From Dryocosmus kuriphilus (taxonomy: Eukaryota; Arthropoda; Insecta; Hymenoptera; Cynipidae), in the NCBI GenBank assembly GCA_038277395.1, contig CM076190.1:250275256-250339255 (forward strand): a DNA stretch of 64,000 bases, given 5' to 3'. Position 1 is the stretch's first letter. Each line of letters begins with the position of its first letter. The notes under the pieces were generated by a model. That model did no database searches, was not told the DNA's origin, and worked only from the letters and a program-made list of their open reading frames with translations. This document shows, piece after piece, positions 22,718-35,400 of this stretch. The position numbers were made by a program, and so were the translations under genes.

Positions 22718-22930
22718 TAAAAATTTTCTCCACCAAAGTCCTGGCAGATTCCTAGACGGACATAAAAATTTTCTATCGCACTCCTCATCATATCAGGTGT
22801 AATATCAGCACAACCACTGACTATTTTTTGTCCTAGGGATCTTCTAAATCTCGTGGCTTAGTAACGTAACCTTTACTTTTTATGCGGCCCCAAAGAAAAA
22901 AGTCAAGCGGAGTCAGATCAGGGACCTTGG
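22718..22930 (-). pseudogene. C-terminal remnant of a Tc1/mariner-superfamily transposase
   Basis: The minus strand reads DLTPLDFFLWGRIKSK and TKPRDLEDP. After a one-base shift it continues ITPDMMRSAIENFYVRLGICQ to a stop. The (S)PDLTPLDFFLWG motif carries the third catalytic Asp region of IS630/Tc1/mariner-type DDE transposases. Everything N-terminal is gone, and a stop plus a frameshift break what is left. It is the probable source of the surrounding element's mobility. Confidence 0.7.
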
Positions 22931-23629
22931 CTGGCACTACAGTAGCTGTAATTTTTCAAAATTCTTGAAAAAAATCTTTTTAAAATGACCCTGAAAGCCT
23001 AGTTCAAAGCCAAGAGAATGATTATGGATAAAGTCTCACATAAAGGTAAAATTTCCCGCTCTTTCCAAATTCGCAATAAAAAGCAAGTGTGACCTTGGAA
23101 TTACCTTGAAGGTCATGGTCAAGGTTAAACTTGAAGATAAAATTTCCTGCTCTTTCCACATCCACAATGAAAAATAGGGGTTCCCATTTGAAAAAACAAG
23201 CTTGACCTTGGAATGACCTTGAAGGTTATGGTCAGACATGGTCAAGGTCATACATGAACGTAAAATTTCCTGCTCTTTCCAAATCCGCAATAAAAAATGG
23301 GACTTCCCATTTAAAAAATTGAAAGGGGTTCCGATTTGAAAAAACAAGTTTGACCTTGGAATGACCTTGAAGGTCGTGGTCAAGGACATGGTCAAGGTCA
23401 TACTTGGACGTGAAATTTCCTGCTCTTTCCAAATCCGCAATAACAAATGAGGCTTCCCATTTAAAAAATTGAATTTGAACTTGATATGACCTTCAAGGTA
23501 ATGGTCAAGGTCAAACCGAGGTCGCCATTGAATAGCCAGAAAAAAATCCTAAAACTTTTGTATTTAATATTTTCCAAAAAAATTCATTCCTGATGAGTTA
23601 TTCAGGGGTTTCCATACTTTTGTGCCACC

Positions 23630-24129
23630 CTTTAGGTATTTTAGTGCGCTGCATGCCCTTAAAGGTCACCGCACTAAACTTCATGGAAAGCAAAGTTATA
23701 ATATTCAGCGGATTAATATACATGGTTGCCTTTCTGTCTGATAAAAAAATGCGCGCTTAAACAAGAACGACTGTTGCACACTACTACAAGTATTTTGCTC
23801 TCACATCTTTATTCATTGAAACACCTAAACTTGATAATGATAACAACGAAGCAAAAGTTGATATCGCTCTTTACTTCCGTAATCTCTATTTCGAAAATAT
23901 GTTTCTTGACACAGTAAATATAGACATAGATAATAATAGGTTTCATATGATGCATTAAAAATCTAAGAATAGCGAAAATGAGCATGTAAACAAAAGTGAA
24001 ACGCTGGCTGCAAATAAAATTTATTATTTTACAAAAAAATTAATTTCTTTATATATTCACTACATGCTTAACAATGTTTTTGTGAACCATGAATTTGAAT
24101 TTTGTTTGGGGGAATTGTACCTTTGACGA
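23630..24129. other. Interval without recognisable features
   Basis: A 63-codon frame at 23726-23917 is the longest and shows no features. No repeat match to the rest of the window was noticed. Confidence 0.4.
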
Positions 24130-24334
24130 TATTTTTTTCCTTGACACAGTGCCCCTCAGGCATCGATAGGTTCGACTAAAATGGATCTAAAAACTGTTTG
24201 GATAGGGATTTAGACGTCTATTCAGTGTTTCAAAAACAACTTACAGCGAAATCGTAGCTGATTTTTTTCTCGACATACCTCAAAATTACGTTTCACAACA
24301 TATACACATATTTTAATCGTACTATTAAGTTTAA

Positions 24335-25435
24335 TTTCGAGCTCAGTTACACCCCCCCCCCCCCCTCCGCCAAACAAAATATAAAACTTTTTTTTATGCC
24401 TCTCAATTGCACCCGAAATGCGCTCATATGCGCTACGAATAAAAAATTTTGCGCTAATTAATTAACAAAGATAGCGTGGGGGGAGGGGGTGTGACATAGG
24501 GGTTAAATCCTACACAGTAATATTAAATTAAAAATAGTGGACAGAAAGATATTGGTCTTCAAATGCGCTCATATGCGCCACAAAAAAATTGAGAAAATTT
24601 TGAAAATTGTCCACGATATGAAGGCTTTAACACTCTGCGAAGTGATGACCAATGAAAAAAAATTGTTTATTCTTAAAACTTTTGGTGCCCTTCTGGAAAA
24701 ACTTCAAAGGCGCTCATATGCGCCACAAAATTTTTCTACATATCTCCAAAATAATTGCACACGTTATCGAGATCATAACAATGTATAAAGTGATGACCAC
24801 TAAAAAAAATTCTACAATTTCAAAATTGTCTGCAGCCCATCCTCTACAACGTCAAATGTGCTCAAATGCGCTACCAGAATTTCCTGCATATTTCAAAATT
24901 GACCAAAATATGAAGGTCTCAATAATTTGCAAAGTGATGACCATTAAAAAAAAAAAAAAGTTCAATCTTCAGCGATAATGGGCGTTTCGGATAGGATTTC
25001 AAATGCGATCATAAGCGCATTCTTCAAAATTATCAAAAACCATGAGCAACCCTCTCATCACCAATTATCTTTGACCCACCCCACCCAATATTAATGCTTA
25101 CTTTATTTTTCAATATCAAAATCGATAACGAGGTTCTTGAATAGAATTTCAATGGGCTTTTATGCGCCATCTTCAAAATTATCAAAAAACCATGAGCAAC
25201 CCCCTCATCGCCACTTATCTTTGACCCACCTCACCCAATACCGATGATTACTTTATTTTGCAGCATCAAAATCGGTAACGAGCTTCTCGAATAGGATTTA
25301 AATTCGCTCTTATGTGCCATCTTCAAAATTATCAAAAAACCATAAGCAGCCCCCTCATCACAACTTATCTTCGACTAATAATTACTTTATTGTGCAACAC
25401 GAAAGTTGATAATGGGCTTTTCTAATACTAAGGTT
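24335..25435 (-). repeat. Left inverted arm: about 145-bp units grading into 165-bp satellite
   Basis: The word GCGCTCATATGCGC recurs about every 145 bp (24421, 24566, 24712, degenerate at 24857 and 25003). Then about 2.5 satellite monomers follow in minus orientation (25030-25435). It mirrors 39111-40130. A poly-C run lies at 24352-24366. Confidence 0.7.
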
Positions 25436-26400
25436 TAAAAAAAAGACAGGAATAATAGAGGTTGACACGGATAGTAGTAGGTAGAGTCGGATACATTATT
25501 TCTTTATGTTATAATCTTGAGGATAGAAAAACTTCAATACTTTAATATTTTCCTGTTGCGAAAAGAGTGCTTTTTCTTCCTGAATGTGGTTTCATAGTTA
25601 CAAATATAAATCGTTATTGGATTGAACTGAATTGCTTATATTCGAATATTAATAAAATCAGCTTTATAAGTCAACACCATTGGTCCAAAATTCTTAGAGT
25701 AAACATTTTTTTTTTTGTAATTCCAAACATTTAGAACATTATACAAACATTAACTTTTTCTTAATCTCACAACAGTTTGAACTCGATCTCATGTGGTTTG
25801 GTTCTGAACAGTTAAAAAAAATTCGGCAATGTGGGAATTGGGTAAATATGACAAGCCTTTTAATTTTTACAACTTTTTATTATTAATGATATGACTATTG
25901 AGTTTTAGAAAGGCTGAATGAAGACGACGCTTCCCGTATGTAAAAGCTGTAATGTTGAATTTCAAATGAAAATTATACAGAATCACTTGGTGATAATCAT
26001 TATACTGAATACATAAAGAGTTAACATGCGTAGTTTTTCGATAGGCGACAGCTTTGCTTGCCTTTTTTGTCAAACTTCTCCCATTTATTGTTGATTCGTA
26101 GAAAGAATGCCACGAGATTGGGATCTCTACACAGGGTATTAGACAAGTGACATCTTGATTTCCCTCTATATCTTGACTTATAATCTTAAACCTTTCCTTG
26201 GCAGGCGACCATTCCGCGACATAAATTTTCCTCAAGGAAATTATTTTTATATGCTTATCTATGAAAGGCATTCAGGAAAAAAGGCAATTTTGTTTCACGA
26301 AGCGAAGATTGTGAGAGTATTCAACGTATTTAAAAGTTTGAAAATATTTAATAGGTCAAGCATTTTGCGCATTTTAAATCCTATCCGCAAAGCTCGTTAT
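25436..26400. other. Unique core between inverted arms
   Basis: No satellite similarity. It contains the 134-codon minus-strand ORF and otherwise AT-rich DNA. Satellite monomers point away from it on both sides. Confidence 0.5.
25867..26271 (-). CDS. Unidentified 134-residue protein in the core
   Basis: Start at 26271 (MPFIDKHIKIISLRKIYVAEW), stop at 25867; an in-frame stop lies immediately upstream of the ATG. Composition is ordinary for a globular basic protein (VEIPISWHSFYES, LTKKASKAVAYRKTTHVNSL), not low complexity. There is no signal peptide, membrane segment or zinc motif. It is the only plausible gene of the core and lies between oppositely oriented satellite arms, so it may belong to the inverted-repeat element. 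Family not recognised; it may be a C-terminal fragment of something larger. The 84-codon plus-strand frame over the same region is treated as a shadow. Confidence 0.35.
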   Translation of the reverse strand: MPFIDKHIKIISLRKIYVAEWSPAKERFKIISQDIEGNQDVTCLIPCVEIPISWHSFYESTINGRSLTKKASKAVAYRKTTHVNSLCIQYNDYHQVILYNFHLKFNITAFTYGKRRLHSAFLKLNSHIINNKKL

Positions 26401-26650
26401 CTACTTTGATATTACCAAATAAAGTAATCATTGGCATTGGGTGGGGTGGGTCAAAGATAAGTGTCGATGAGGAGCTTGCTCACGATTTTTGATCATTTTG
26501 AAGGTGGCGTATAAGAGCGCATTTAAAATCGGATCCGAAAGCTCATTATCGACTCTGATACTGCAAAATAAAGTAATCACTGGTATTGGGTGGGGTGGGT
26601 CAAAACTAAGTGGTGATGAGGGGGTTGCTTAGCAAATTTGAAGGTGGCGC
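26401..26650 (+). repeat. 165-bp satellite, left part
   Basis: About 1.5 diverged monomers (CATTGGCATTGGGTGGGGTG) in plus orientation before the hAT-like insertion. Confidence 0.85.
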
Positions 26651-26999
26651 ATAAGACAGGGTGGCCACAGGATGAGGGATTTTAAATTCCCGGATACATT
26701 TCGAAAATTTTCCCGGTTTTTTTAGTAACAGTTCTGACGTGTTTTCGGGATTTTCCTGCAAAATTCTTCATAATTTTTAGCAAATAAACTAATTTGGAAA
26801 AATTTAATCGTTTTAAACAAGGACAAAATGAAGATTTTTCGAAGAATCCGCGCAACAAAATTCGAAGGTGTTTCGTAAAATTCTATTCTTTCAATGTGTT
26901 GTGGCTTTCAGTACGTGAGTACACATACACGTAATTACTCTGTATAACTGCACTGAAAAAGGCAAATTATCATAACAAAACAGTTTAACTTATTTATTC

Positions 27000-27235
27000 A
27001 GTCCCAACGTAGAAAATGAAAAAGTACATGTTTGTACTCAAAATAAAAATATCTTTCGCCACTACTGTTGCATAGAAGCAAATAACTACGCAATGATCAC
27101 AAAGAAGTCACAAATGAAACATGGAAAGTAAAAAAGTACATAGTAATATTGTATCTCAAAATAAAAGTTTCTCTCGACACTACTGACGCGTAGCAGCATG
27201 AATAAGTCGACAATGATCACATATTAATCACAATG
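27000..27235. repeat. Two-copy tandem repeat (about 115-120 bp) inside the hAT-like element
   Basis: AAAGTACAT...CTCAAAATAAAA...CACTACTG...CAATGATCACA occurs twice. It lies 3' of the gene. Confidence 0.6.
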
Positions 27236-27295
27236 AGTATCAGGATTCCGAGATTAGAAAAAAGTATTCTCATTGCCAGCATCCACGCAACTGAA

Positions 27296-29157
27296 CTACT
27301 TGGCAAGTTCCTTTACTTGCTCTTTAATAATTGCTGCCTCTTTCTGAGCATCAGCAAGTAGCCTGTCCTTCTTCGTTTCCAATTCTTTTATTATGCGAGC
27401 AGATTCCTCTTACGGTTTCTCTCTGCATCCTTCTCACTTCTTTCTTGCCTCTTCATTTCCATATACTACTGGTACCTGCTCCGAGCATTTCGAGCGTAAT
27501 GAATGAGACTTTTTGAGATTTCTATCTCCTTTACACCACCTGCATTCAAAATGGCATCGTAGACCAGACGTTGAGCAACAATACTCTTCTCTGCCTGATT
27601 TTCTACCAGGCACTCCTTGTTCACGGAAAAACCGCGCTCCATGGTGGCATTGCCGTGCGAGAGGACGAGAATCTTCTTCACAAAACATATTTTGAGGTAG
27701 CTCCTTTCCATGCTTGCTAATTACATCTCTCCAGAAATGATCGAGGTACTGTTCACGTCTACAATACGCAGAAAATGATGCTGCAGATGATGGAGTAGAA
27801 CACAGTTTAACGTATTCATCCTTAACTTTGTCTGCTACTGAACCGGAGACATGTTCCTTCTCAACTAGCTGCTCGAGACACAATTCAAGACGCTTTCGGG
27901 CGACATGGTTGGAGCTGGCAATTACCTCTGGATTCAAGCAGGATATGTACCTTGTTAATGGATACGTCAGGGGACTGCGTTCAAACATTTTTGAGAGGAA
28001 TGCCACGTAAAAAGCTTTGCAATTATTCCGAAAAAGCATAATTTGTTGATCAGAAATAGTTGTAACATTTCTGGCGGTCCTGATTGCCGCTTTTGTAGCG
28101 AAGCCAATGTCCACCCGAGTTGCAGGAAGCAAATTTTTGTCACATAGCTCCACCTTTGTAAGAGATTTGGCTTCAACTTGGAGACATTTCGGGCTTGAGT
28201 ACTTTATTCATCATGGGCTTAATGAGTTCTGTGAGTTCATCATAGAGGAATGGTACCATTGGTGCTTCACTTTAAAATTCCTTCAGGTAAGGCTCTACCG
28301 CCGCAGCAGAGGGCATGAAAAAAAAACTCAGTTTAGGGCCTAACAGGGGGTCATTCACGGCTTCAGCGACTGTTGCAAAAGTCTTTGATTTAGAAAATGC
28401 AGGAAAACTGCGCCTGAAGTCTGGATGACTTTCTTTAAGTTTTTTCTCTGACTGGTGTTCCACTGCCTTCACATACGTCTTCAAGTATGGCAACATGTGG
28501 TAAGCCCTTTCGGCGACACGATGATTCTCTACCCACCTCACGGCACAGAATTTCAGGGGGAAACAGTCTGATCCCGTAACAGCTGTAAAGTCAGCGCGGC
28601 GCAAGGGTACATCTTTGAATAGATTGTAGATGGAGACCAAAAATCCATCCAACTGCCAATTCGTCTTCTTCATCCCGTCCTTGAATGAATTGTGGACGAC
28701 GTGCAAGCCACAGCTACCAATGTTCAAAAGAGAAAACGACCCACCTCGCTGTTCTCGCAACTCAGCACACAAATCATTCAAGAGCTTCCAATTGACATTG
28801 GGGCCATCCATAGAGAGTTGGGTTATCTTTCCAAGCCAAGTAGAACTGTTGTCGAAGCACCCTTTTAGTCCTTGGAGTAAATCCTGGGCTCGCGTGGATG
28901 AGAGGAAAGCCGACCCGGCGTATCTTGACGCCACCTCATTTTTCTCACCATCCCAGAATCTGACTCCAATATCCATTTGTTGAAGTTGGGAGATTTTATT
29001 TAAGGTTTCATCAAAACCGACAACTATTTCCGAGCTACCGCTCACAGTGTTTACCAGCTCCTTCAAAAAATAAGGTGCAAGGCCATGCGTTATTAAATAA
29101 CCTAACTTGGTTCGCCCCATTTCCATTTTTGCTGCAATTTTGCTGTCCGGAAACATG
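27296..29157 (-). pseudogene. hAT-like transposase gene, frameshifted
   Basis: The N-terminal part (from about MFPDSKIAAKMEMGRTK near 29155) is open to 28272. It has FDETLNK, QLSMDGPNVNWK, GSCGLHVVHNSFK and KFCAVRWVENHRVAERA, the RNase-H-fold blocks of this family. Frame changes follow: 28176-27967 and 28153-27720 read in different frames. The ERGFSVNKE dimerisation-type block (27711-27466) lies in a third. A coiled-coil tail, KELETKKDRLLADAQKEAA..., ends at TAG 27296-27298. The open frame extends upstream to 29543 through the TIR and satellite, but that part is not protein. A nuclear cut-and-paste enzyme by family; this copy looks dead because of at least two frameshifts. Confidence 0.7.
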
Positions 29158-29478
29158 ATTTTAAAAAGGGTCACACTGGAACCTGCACTACGATAAGACC
29201 AGCAACAGCAAAGTCGATAAAAAGGAGAGCGTAATTCAATGTCTTTGCTAGCCGCTACCCCACCACCACGACTCCTAGCAGTGCAAGCAGCTCTGCCCGC
29301 TTCGCTCCCCTTCCTCGACCCGATGGCTCGCTGCCACTTGCTGCCTGCTCGAATTATCCCTATAATAGAGTCTTCATTTTTTTCCCGGAGTTCGAACGAA
29401 ATTCCCGGGTTTTCCCCGTTTGTTCCGAGTTCCCCGCTTTTTCCCGATTTTCCCGGCTCTGTGGCCACCCTGATAAGA

Positions 29479-32400
29479 GTGCATTTAAAATCGGATCCGA
29501 ACAGCTCATTATCGACTCTGATATTGCAAAATAAAGTAATCATTGGTATTGGGTGGGGTGGGTCAAAGATTGTTGGGTCAATGATAAGTGTCGATCAGGG
29601 TGTTGCTCATGGTTTTTTGATAATTTTGAAGATGTCGCATAAGAGCGCATTTTAAATCCTATCCGAAAAGCTAATTATCGACTCTGATATTGCAAAATAA
29701 AGTAATCATTGGTATTGGGTGGGGTGGGTCAAAGATGGTTGGGTCAATGATAAGTGTCGATGAGGGGGTTGCTCATGGTTTTTTGATAATTTTGAAGACG
29801 GCGCATAAGAGCGCATTTAAAATCGGATCCGAAAAGCTCATTATCGACTCTGATATTGCAAAATAAAGTAATCATTGGTATTGGGTGGGGTGGGTCAAAG
29901 ATTGTTGGGTCAATCATAAGTGTCGATCAGGGTGTTGCTCATGGTTTTTTGATAATTTTGAAGATGGCGCATAAGAGCGCATTTTAAATCCTATCCGAAA
30001 AGCTAATTATCGACTCTGAAATTGCAAAATAAAGTAATCATTGGTATTGGGTAGGGTGGGTCAAAGATGGTTGGGTCAATGATAAGTGTCGATGAGGGGG
30101 TTGCTCATGGTTTTTTGATAATTTTGAAGACGGCGCATAAGAGCGCATTTAAAATCGGATCCGAAAAGCTCATTATCGACTCTGATATTGCAAAATAAAG
30201 TAATCATTGGTATTGGGTGGGGTGGGTCAAAGATTGTTGGGTCAATCATAAGTGTCGATCAGGGTGTTGCTCATGGTTTTTTGATAATTTTGAAGATGGC
30301 GCATAAAAGCCCATTGAAATTCTATTCAAGAGCCTCGTCATCGATTTTGATATTGAAAAATAAAGTAAGCATTGGTATTGGGTGGGGTGGGTCAAAGATG
30401 GTTGGGTCAATGAAAAGTGTCGATGAGGGGGTTGCTCATGGTTTTTTGATAATTTTGAAGATGGCGCATAAAAGCCCATTGAAATTTTATTCAAGAACCT
30501 TGTTATCGATTTTGATATTGAAAAATAAAGTAAGCATTGGTATTGGGTGGGGTGGGTCAAAGATGGTTCGGTCAATGAAAAGTGTCGATGAGGGGGTTGC
30601 TCATGGTTTTTTGATAATTTTGAAGATGGCGCATAAAAGCCCATTGAAATTTTATTCAAGAACCTCGTTATCGATTTTGATATTGAAAAATAAAGTAAGC
30701 ATTGGTATTGGGTGGGGTGGGTCAAAGATGGTTCGGTCAATGACAAGTGTCGATGAGGGGGTTGCTCATGGTTTTTTGATAATTTTGAAGATGGCGCATA
30801 AGAGCCCATTGAAATTCTATTCAAGAGTCTCGTTACTGATTTTGATATTGAAAAATAAAATAAGCATTGGTATTGGGTGGGGTGGGTCAAAGATGGTTGG
30901 GTCAATGAAAAGTATCGATGAGGGGGTTGCTCATGGTTTTTTGATAATTTTGAAGATGGCGCATAAGAGCCCATTGAAATTTTATTCAAGAACCTCGTTA
31001 TCGATTTTGATATTGAAAAATAAAGTAAGCATTGGTATTGGGTGGGGTGGGTCAAAGATGGTTCGGTCAATGACAAGTGTCGATGAGGGGGTTGCTCATG
31101 GTTTTTTGATAATTTTGAAGATGGCGCATAAGAGCCCATTGAAATTCTATTCAAGAGTCTCGTTACCGATTTTGATATTGAAAAATAAAATAAGCATTGG
31201 TATTGGGTGGGGTGGGTCAAAGATGGTTGGGTCAATGAAAAGTATCGATGAGGGGGTTGCTCATGGTTTTTTGATAATTTTGAAGATGGCGCATAAGAGC
31301 CCATTGAAATTCTATTGAAGAACCTCGTTATCGATTTTAATATTGAAAAATAAAGTAAGCATTGGTATTGGGTGGGGTGGGTCAAAGATGGTTGGGTCAA
31401 TGACAAGTGTCGATGAGGGGGTTGCTCATGGTTTTTTGATAATTTGGAAGATGGCGCATTTAAAATCGGATCCGAGAAGCTCATTATCGACTCTGATATT
31501 GCAAAATAAAGTAAGCATTGGTATTGGGTGGGGTGGGTCAAAGATGGTTGGGTCATTGACAAGTGTGGATGAGGGGGTTGCTCATGGTTTTTTGATAATT
31601 TTGAAGATGGCGCATAAGAGCGCATTTTAAATCCTATTCGAAAAGCTAATTATCGACTCTGATATTGCAAAATAATCATAAATAATAAATAATAATCATA
31701 AATAATAAGTAATCATTGGTATTGGGTGGGGTGGGTCATAGATGGTTGGGTCAATGATACGCGTCGATGAGGGGGTTGCTCAAGGTTTTTTGATAATTTT
31801 GAAGATGGCGCATAAAAGCCCATTGAAATTCTATTCAAAGAACCTCGTTATCGATTTTGATATTGAAAAATAAAGTAAGCATTGGTATTGGGTGGTGTGG
31901 GTCAAAGATGGTTCGGTCAATGACAAGTGTCGACGAGGGGGTTGCTCATAGTTTTTTGATAATTTTGAAGATGGCGCATAAAAGCCCATTGAAATTCTAT
32001 TCAAGAACCTCGTTATCGATTTTGATATTGAAAAATAAAGTAAGCATTGGTATTGGGTGGGGTGGGTCAAAGATGGTTCGGTCAATGACAAGTGTCGATG
32101 AGGGGGTTGTTCATGGTTTTTTGATAATTTTGAAGATGGCGCATCAGAGCCCATTGAAATTCTATTCAAGAGCCTCGTTATCGATTTTGATATTGAAAAA
32201 GAAAGTAAGCATTGGTATTGGGTGGGGTGGGTCAAAGATGGTTGGGTCAATGAAAAGTGTCGATGAGGGGGTTGCTCATGGTTTTTTGATAATTTTGAAG
32301 ATGGCGCATAAAAGCCCATTGAAATTCTATTCAAGAACCTCGTTATCGATTTTGATATTGAAAAATAAAGTAAGCATTGGTATTGGGTGGGGTGGGTCAA

Positions 32401-35400
32401 AGATGCTTCGGTCAATGACAAGTGTCGATGAGGGGGTTGCTCATGGTTTTTTGATAATTTTGAAGATGGCGCATAAGAGCCCATTGAAATTCTATTCAAG
32501 AGTCTCGTTATCGATTTTGATATTGAAAAATAAAGTAAGCATTGGTATTGGGTGGGGTGGGTCCAAGATGGTTGGGTCAATGAAAAGTATCGATGAGGGG
32601 GTTGCTCATGGTTTTTTTGATAATTTTGAAGATGGCGCATAAAAGCCCATTGAAATTCTATTCAAGAACCTCGTTATTGATTTTGATATTAAAAAATAAA
32701 GTAAGCATTGGTATTGGGTGGGGTGGGTCAAAGATGGTTCGGTCAATGACAAGTGTCGATGAGGGGGTTGCTCATGGTTTTTTGATAATTTTGAAGATGG
32801 CGCATAAGAGCCCATTGAAATTCTATTCAAGAGCCTCGTTATCGATTTTGATATTGAAAAATAAAGTAAGCATTGGTATTGGGTGGGGTGGGTCAAAGAT
32901 GGTTGGGTCAATGAAAAGTGTCGATGAGGGGGTTGCTCATGGTTTTTTGATAATTTTGAAGATGGCGCATAAAAGCCCATTGAAATTCTATTCAAGAACC
33001 TCGTTATCGATTTTGATATTGAAAAATAAAGTAAGCATTGGTATTGGGTGGGGTGGGTCAAAGATGGTTGGGTCAATGAAAAGTATCGATGAGGGGGTTG
33101 CTCATGGTTTTTTGATAATTTTGAAGATGGCGCATAAAAGCCCATTGAAATTCTATTCAACAACCTCGTTATCGATTTTGATATTGAAAAATAAAGTAAG
33201 CATTGGTATTGGGTGGGGTGGGTCAAAGATGGTTCGGTCAATGACAAGTGTCGACGAGGGGGTTGCTCATAGTTTTTTGATAATTTTGAAGATGGAGCAT
33301 AAAAGCCCATTGAAATTCTATTCAAGAACCTCGTTATTGATTTTGATATTAAAAAATAAAGTAAGCATTGGTATTGGGTGGGGTGGGTCAAAGATGGTTC
33401 GGTCAATGACAAGTGTCGATGAGGGGGTTGCTCATGGTTTTTGATAATTTTGAAGATGGCGCATAAGAGCCCATTGAAATTCTATTCAAGAGTCTCGTTA
33501 TCGATTTTGATATTGAAAAATAAAGTAAGCATTGGTATTGGGTGGGGTGGGTCAAAGATGGTTGGGTCAATGAAAAGTATCGATGAGGGGGTTGCTCATG
33601 GTTTTTTGATAATTTTGAAGATGGCGCATAAAAGCCCATTGAAATTCTATTCAACAACCTCGTTATCGATTTTGATATTGAAAAATAAAGTAAGCATTGT
33701 TATTGGGTGGGGTGGGTCAAAGATGGTTCGGTCAATGACAAGTGTCGACGAGGGGGTTGCTCATAGTTTTTTGATAATTTTGAAGATGGCGCATAAAAGC
33801 CCATTGAAATTCTATTCAAGAACCTCGTTATCGATTTTGATATTGAAAAATAAAGTAAGCATTGGTATTGGGTGGGGTGGGTCAAAGATGGTTCGGTCAA
33901 TGACAAGTGTCGATGAGGGGGTTGCTCATGGTTTTTTGATAATTTTGAAGATGGCGCATAAGAGCCCATTGAAATTCTATTCAAGAGCCTCGTTATCGAT
34001 TTTGATATTGAAAAATAAAGTAAGCATTGGTATTGGGTGGGGGTGGGTCAAAGATGGTTGGGTCAATGAAAAGTGTCGATGAGGGGGTTGCTCATGGTTT
34101 TTTGATAATTTTGAAGATGGCGCATAAAAGCCCATTGAAATTTTATTCAAGAACCTCGTTATCGATTTTGATATTGAAAAATAAAGTAAGCATTGGTATT
34201 GGGTGGGGTGGGTCAAAGATGGTTCGGTCAATGACAAGTGTCGACGAGGGGGTTGCTCATAGTTTTTTGATAATTTTGAAGATGGCGCATAAAAGCCCAT
34301 TGAAATTCTATTCAAGAACCTCGTTATCGATTTTGATATTGAAAAATAAAGTAAGCATTGGTATTGGGTGGGGTGGGTCAAAGATGGTTCGGTCAATGAC
34401 AAGTGTCGATGAGGGGGTTGCTCATGGTTTTTTGATAATTTTGAAGATGGCGCATAAGAGCCCATTGAAATTCTATTCAAGAGCCTCGTTATCGATTTTG
34501 ATATTGAAAAATAAAGTAAGCATTGGTATTGGGTGGGGTGGGTCAAAGATGGTTGGGTCAATGAAAAGTGTCGATGAGGGGGTTGCTCATGGTTTTTTGA
34601 TAATTTTGAAGATGGCGCATAAAAGCCCATTGAAATTTTATTCAAGAACCTCGTTATCGATTTTGATATTGAAAAATAAAGTAAGCATTGGTATTGGGTG
34701 GGGTGGGTCAAAGATGGTTTGGTCAATGACAAGTGTCGATGAGGGGGTTGCTCATGGTTTTTTGATAATTTTGAAGATGGCGCATAAGAGCCCATTGAAA
34801 TTCTATTCAAGAGTCTCGTTATCGATTTTGATATTGAAAAATAAAGTAAGCATTGGTATTGGGTGGGGTGGGTCAAAGATGATGGTTGGGTCAATGAAAA
34901 GTATCGATGAGGGGGTTGCTCATGGTTTTTTGATAATTTTGAAGATGGCGCATAAAAGCCCATTGAAATTCTATTCAAGAACCTCGTTATCGATTTTGAT
35001 ATTGAAAAATAAAGTAAGCATTGGTATTGGGTGGGGTGGGTCAAAGATGGTTCGGTCAATGACAAGTGTCGACGAGGGGGTTGCTCATAGTTTTTTGATA
35101 ATTTTGAAGATGGAGCATAAAAGCCCATTGAAATTCTATTCAAGAACCTCGTTATTGATTTTGATATTGAAAAATAAAGTAAGCATTGGTATTGGGTGGG
35201 GTGGGTCAAAGATGGTTCGGTCAATGACAAGTGTCGATGAGGGGGTTGCTCATGGTTTTTTGATAATTTTGAAGATGGCGCATAAGAGCCCATTGAAATT
35301 CTATTCAAGAGTCTCGTTATTGATTTTGATATTGAAAAATAAAGTAAGCATTGGTATTGGGTGGGGTGGGTCAAAGATGGTTGGGTCAATGAAAAGTATC

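Larger units (their letters stand above)
21849..23629. mobile_element. Decayed Tc1/mariner-like element loaded with AGGTCA repeats
   Basis: The ends are inverted: GGTGGCACTAAAGTATGGAA at 21849, and the complement of GGTGGCACAAAAGTATGG ending at 23629. TIRs extend about 130 bp through ATTCATTCCTGATGAGTTATT-type sequence. Inside, both flanks consist of repeats combining GAAAGAGCAGGAAATTTTA with TGACCTTGA / TCAAGGTCA words. A transposase tail lies in the middle. Small frames in the flanks are repeat translations. Confidence 0.65.
26651..29478 (-). mobile_element. hAT-like DNA transposon (26657-29472) in the satellite, 6-bp duplication
   Basis: TIRs CAGGGTGGCCACAG...CTGTGGCCACCCTG are flanked by ATAAGA at 26651-26656 and 29473-29478. 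Satellite continuity (GCGCATAAGAGCGC) confirms the duplication. Subterminal sequence is rich in TTTTCCCGG / TTCCCGG words at both ends. The length is 2816 bp, with one transposase-like gene on the minus strand. A 6-bp duplication differs from the 8 bp usual for hAT, so the superfamily label is provisional; IS3EU is a possible alternative. Confidence 0.8.

Noticed and set aside
22035..23446. Several 60-136-codon frames with KEQEILRSS or ERAGNFTF-type text
   Set aside because: Repeated translations of the AGGTCA-containing repeats in different frames.
29158..29543. First ~130 codons of the 28272-29543 minus frame
   Set aside because: They run through the TIR and into the satellite; family similarity starts near MFPDSK.
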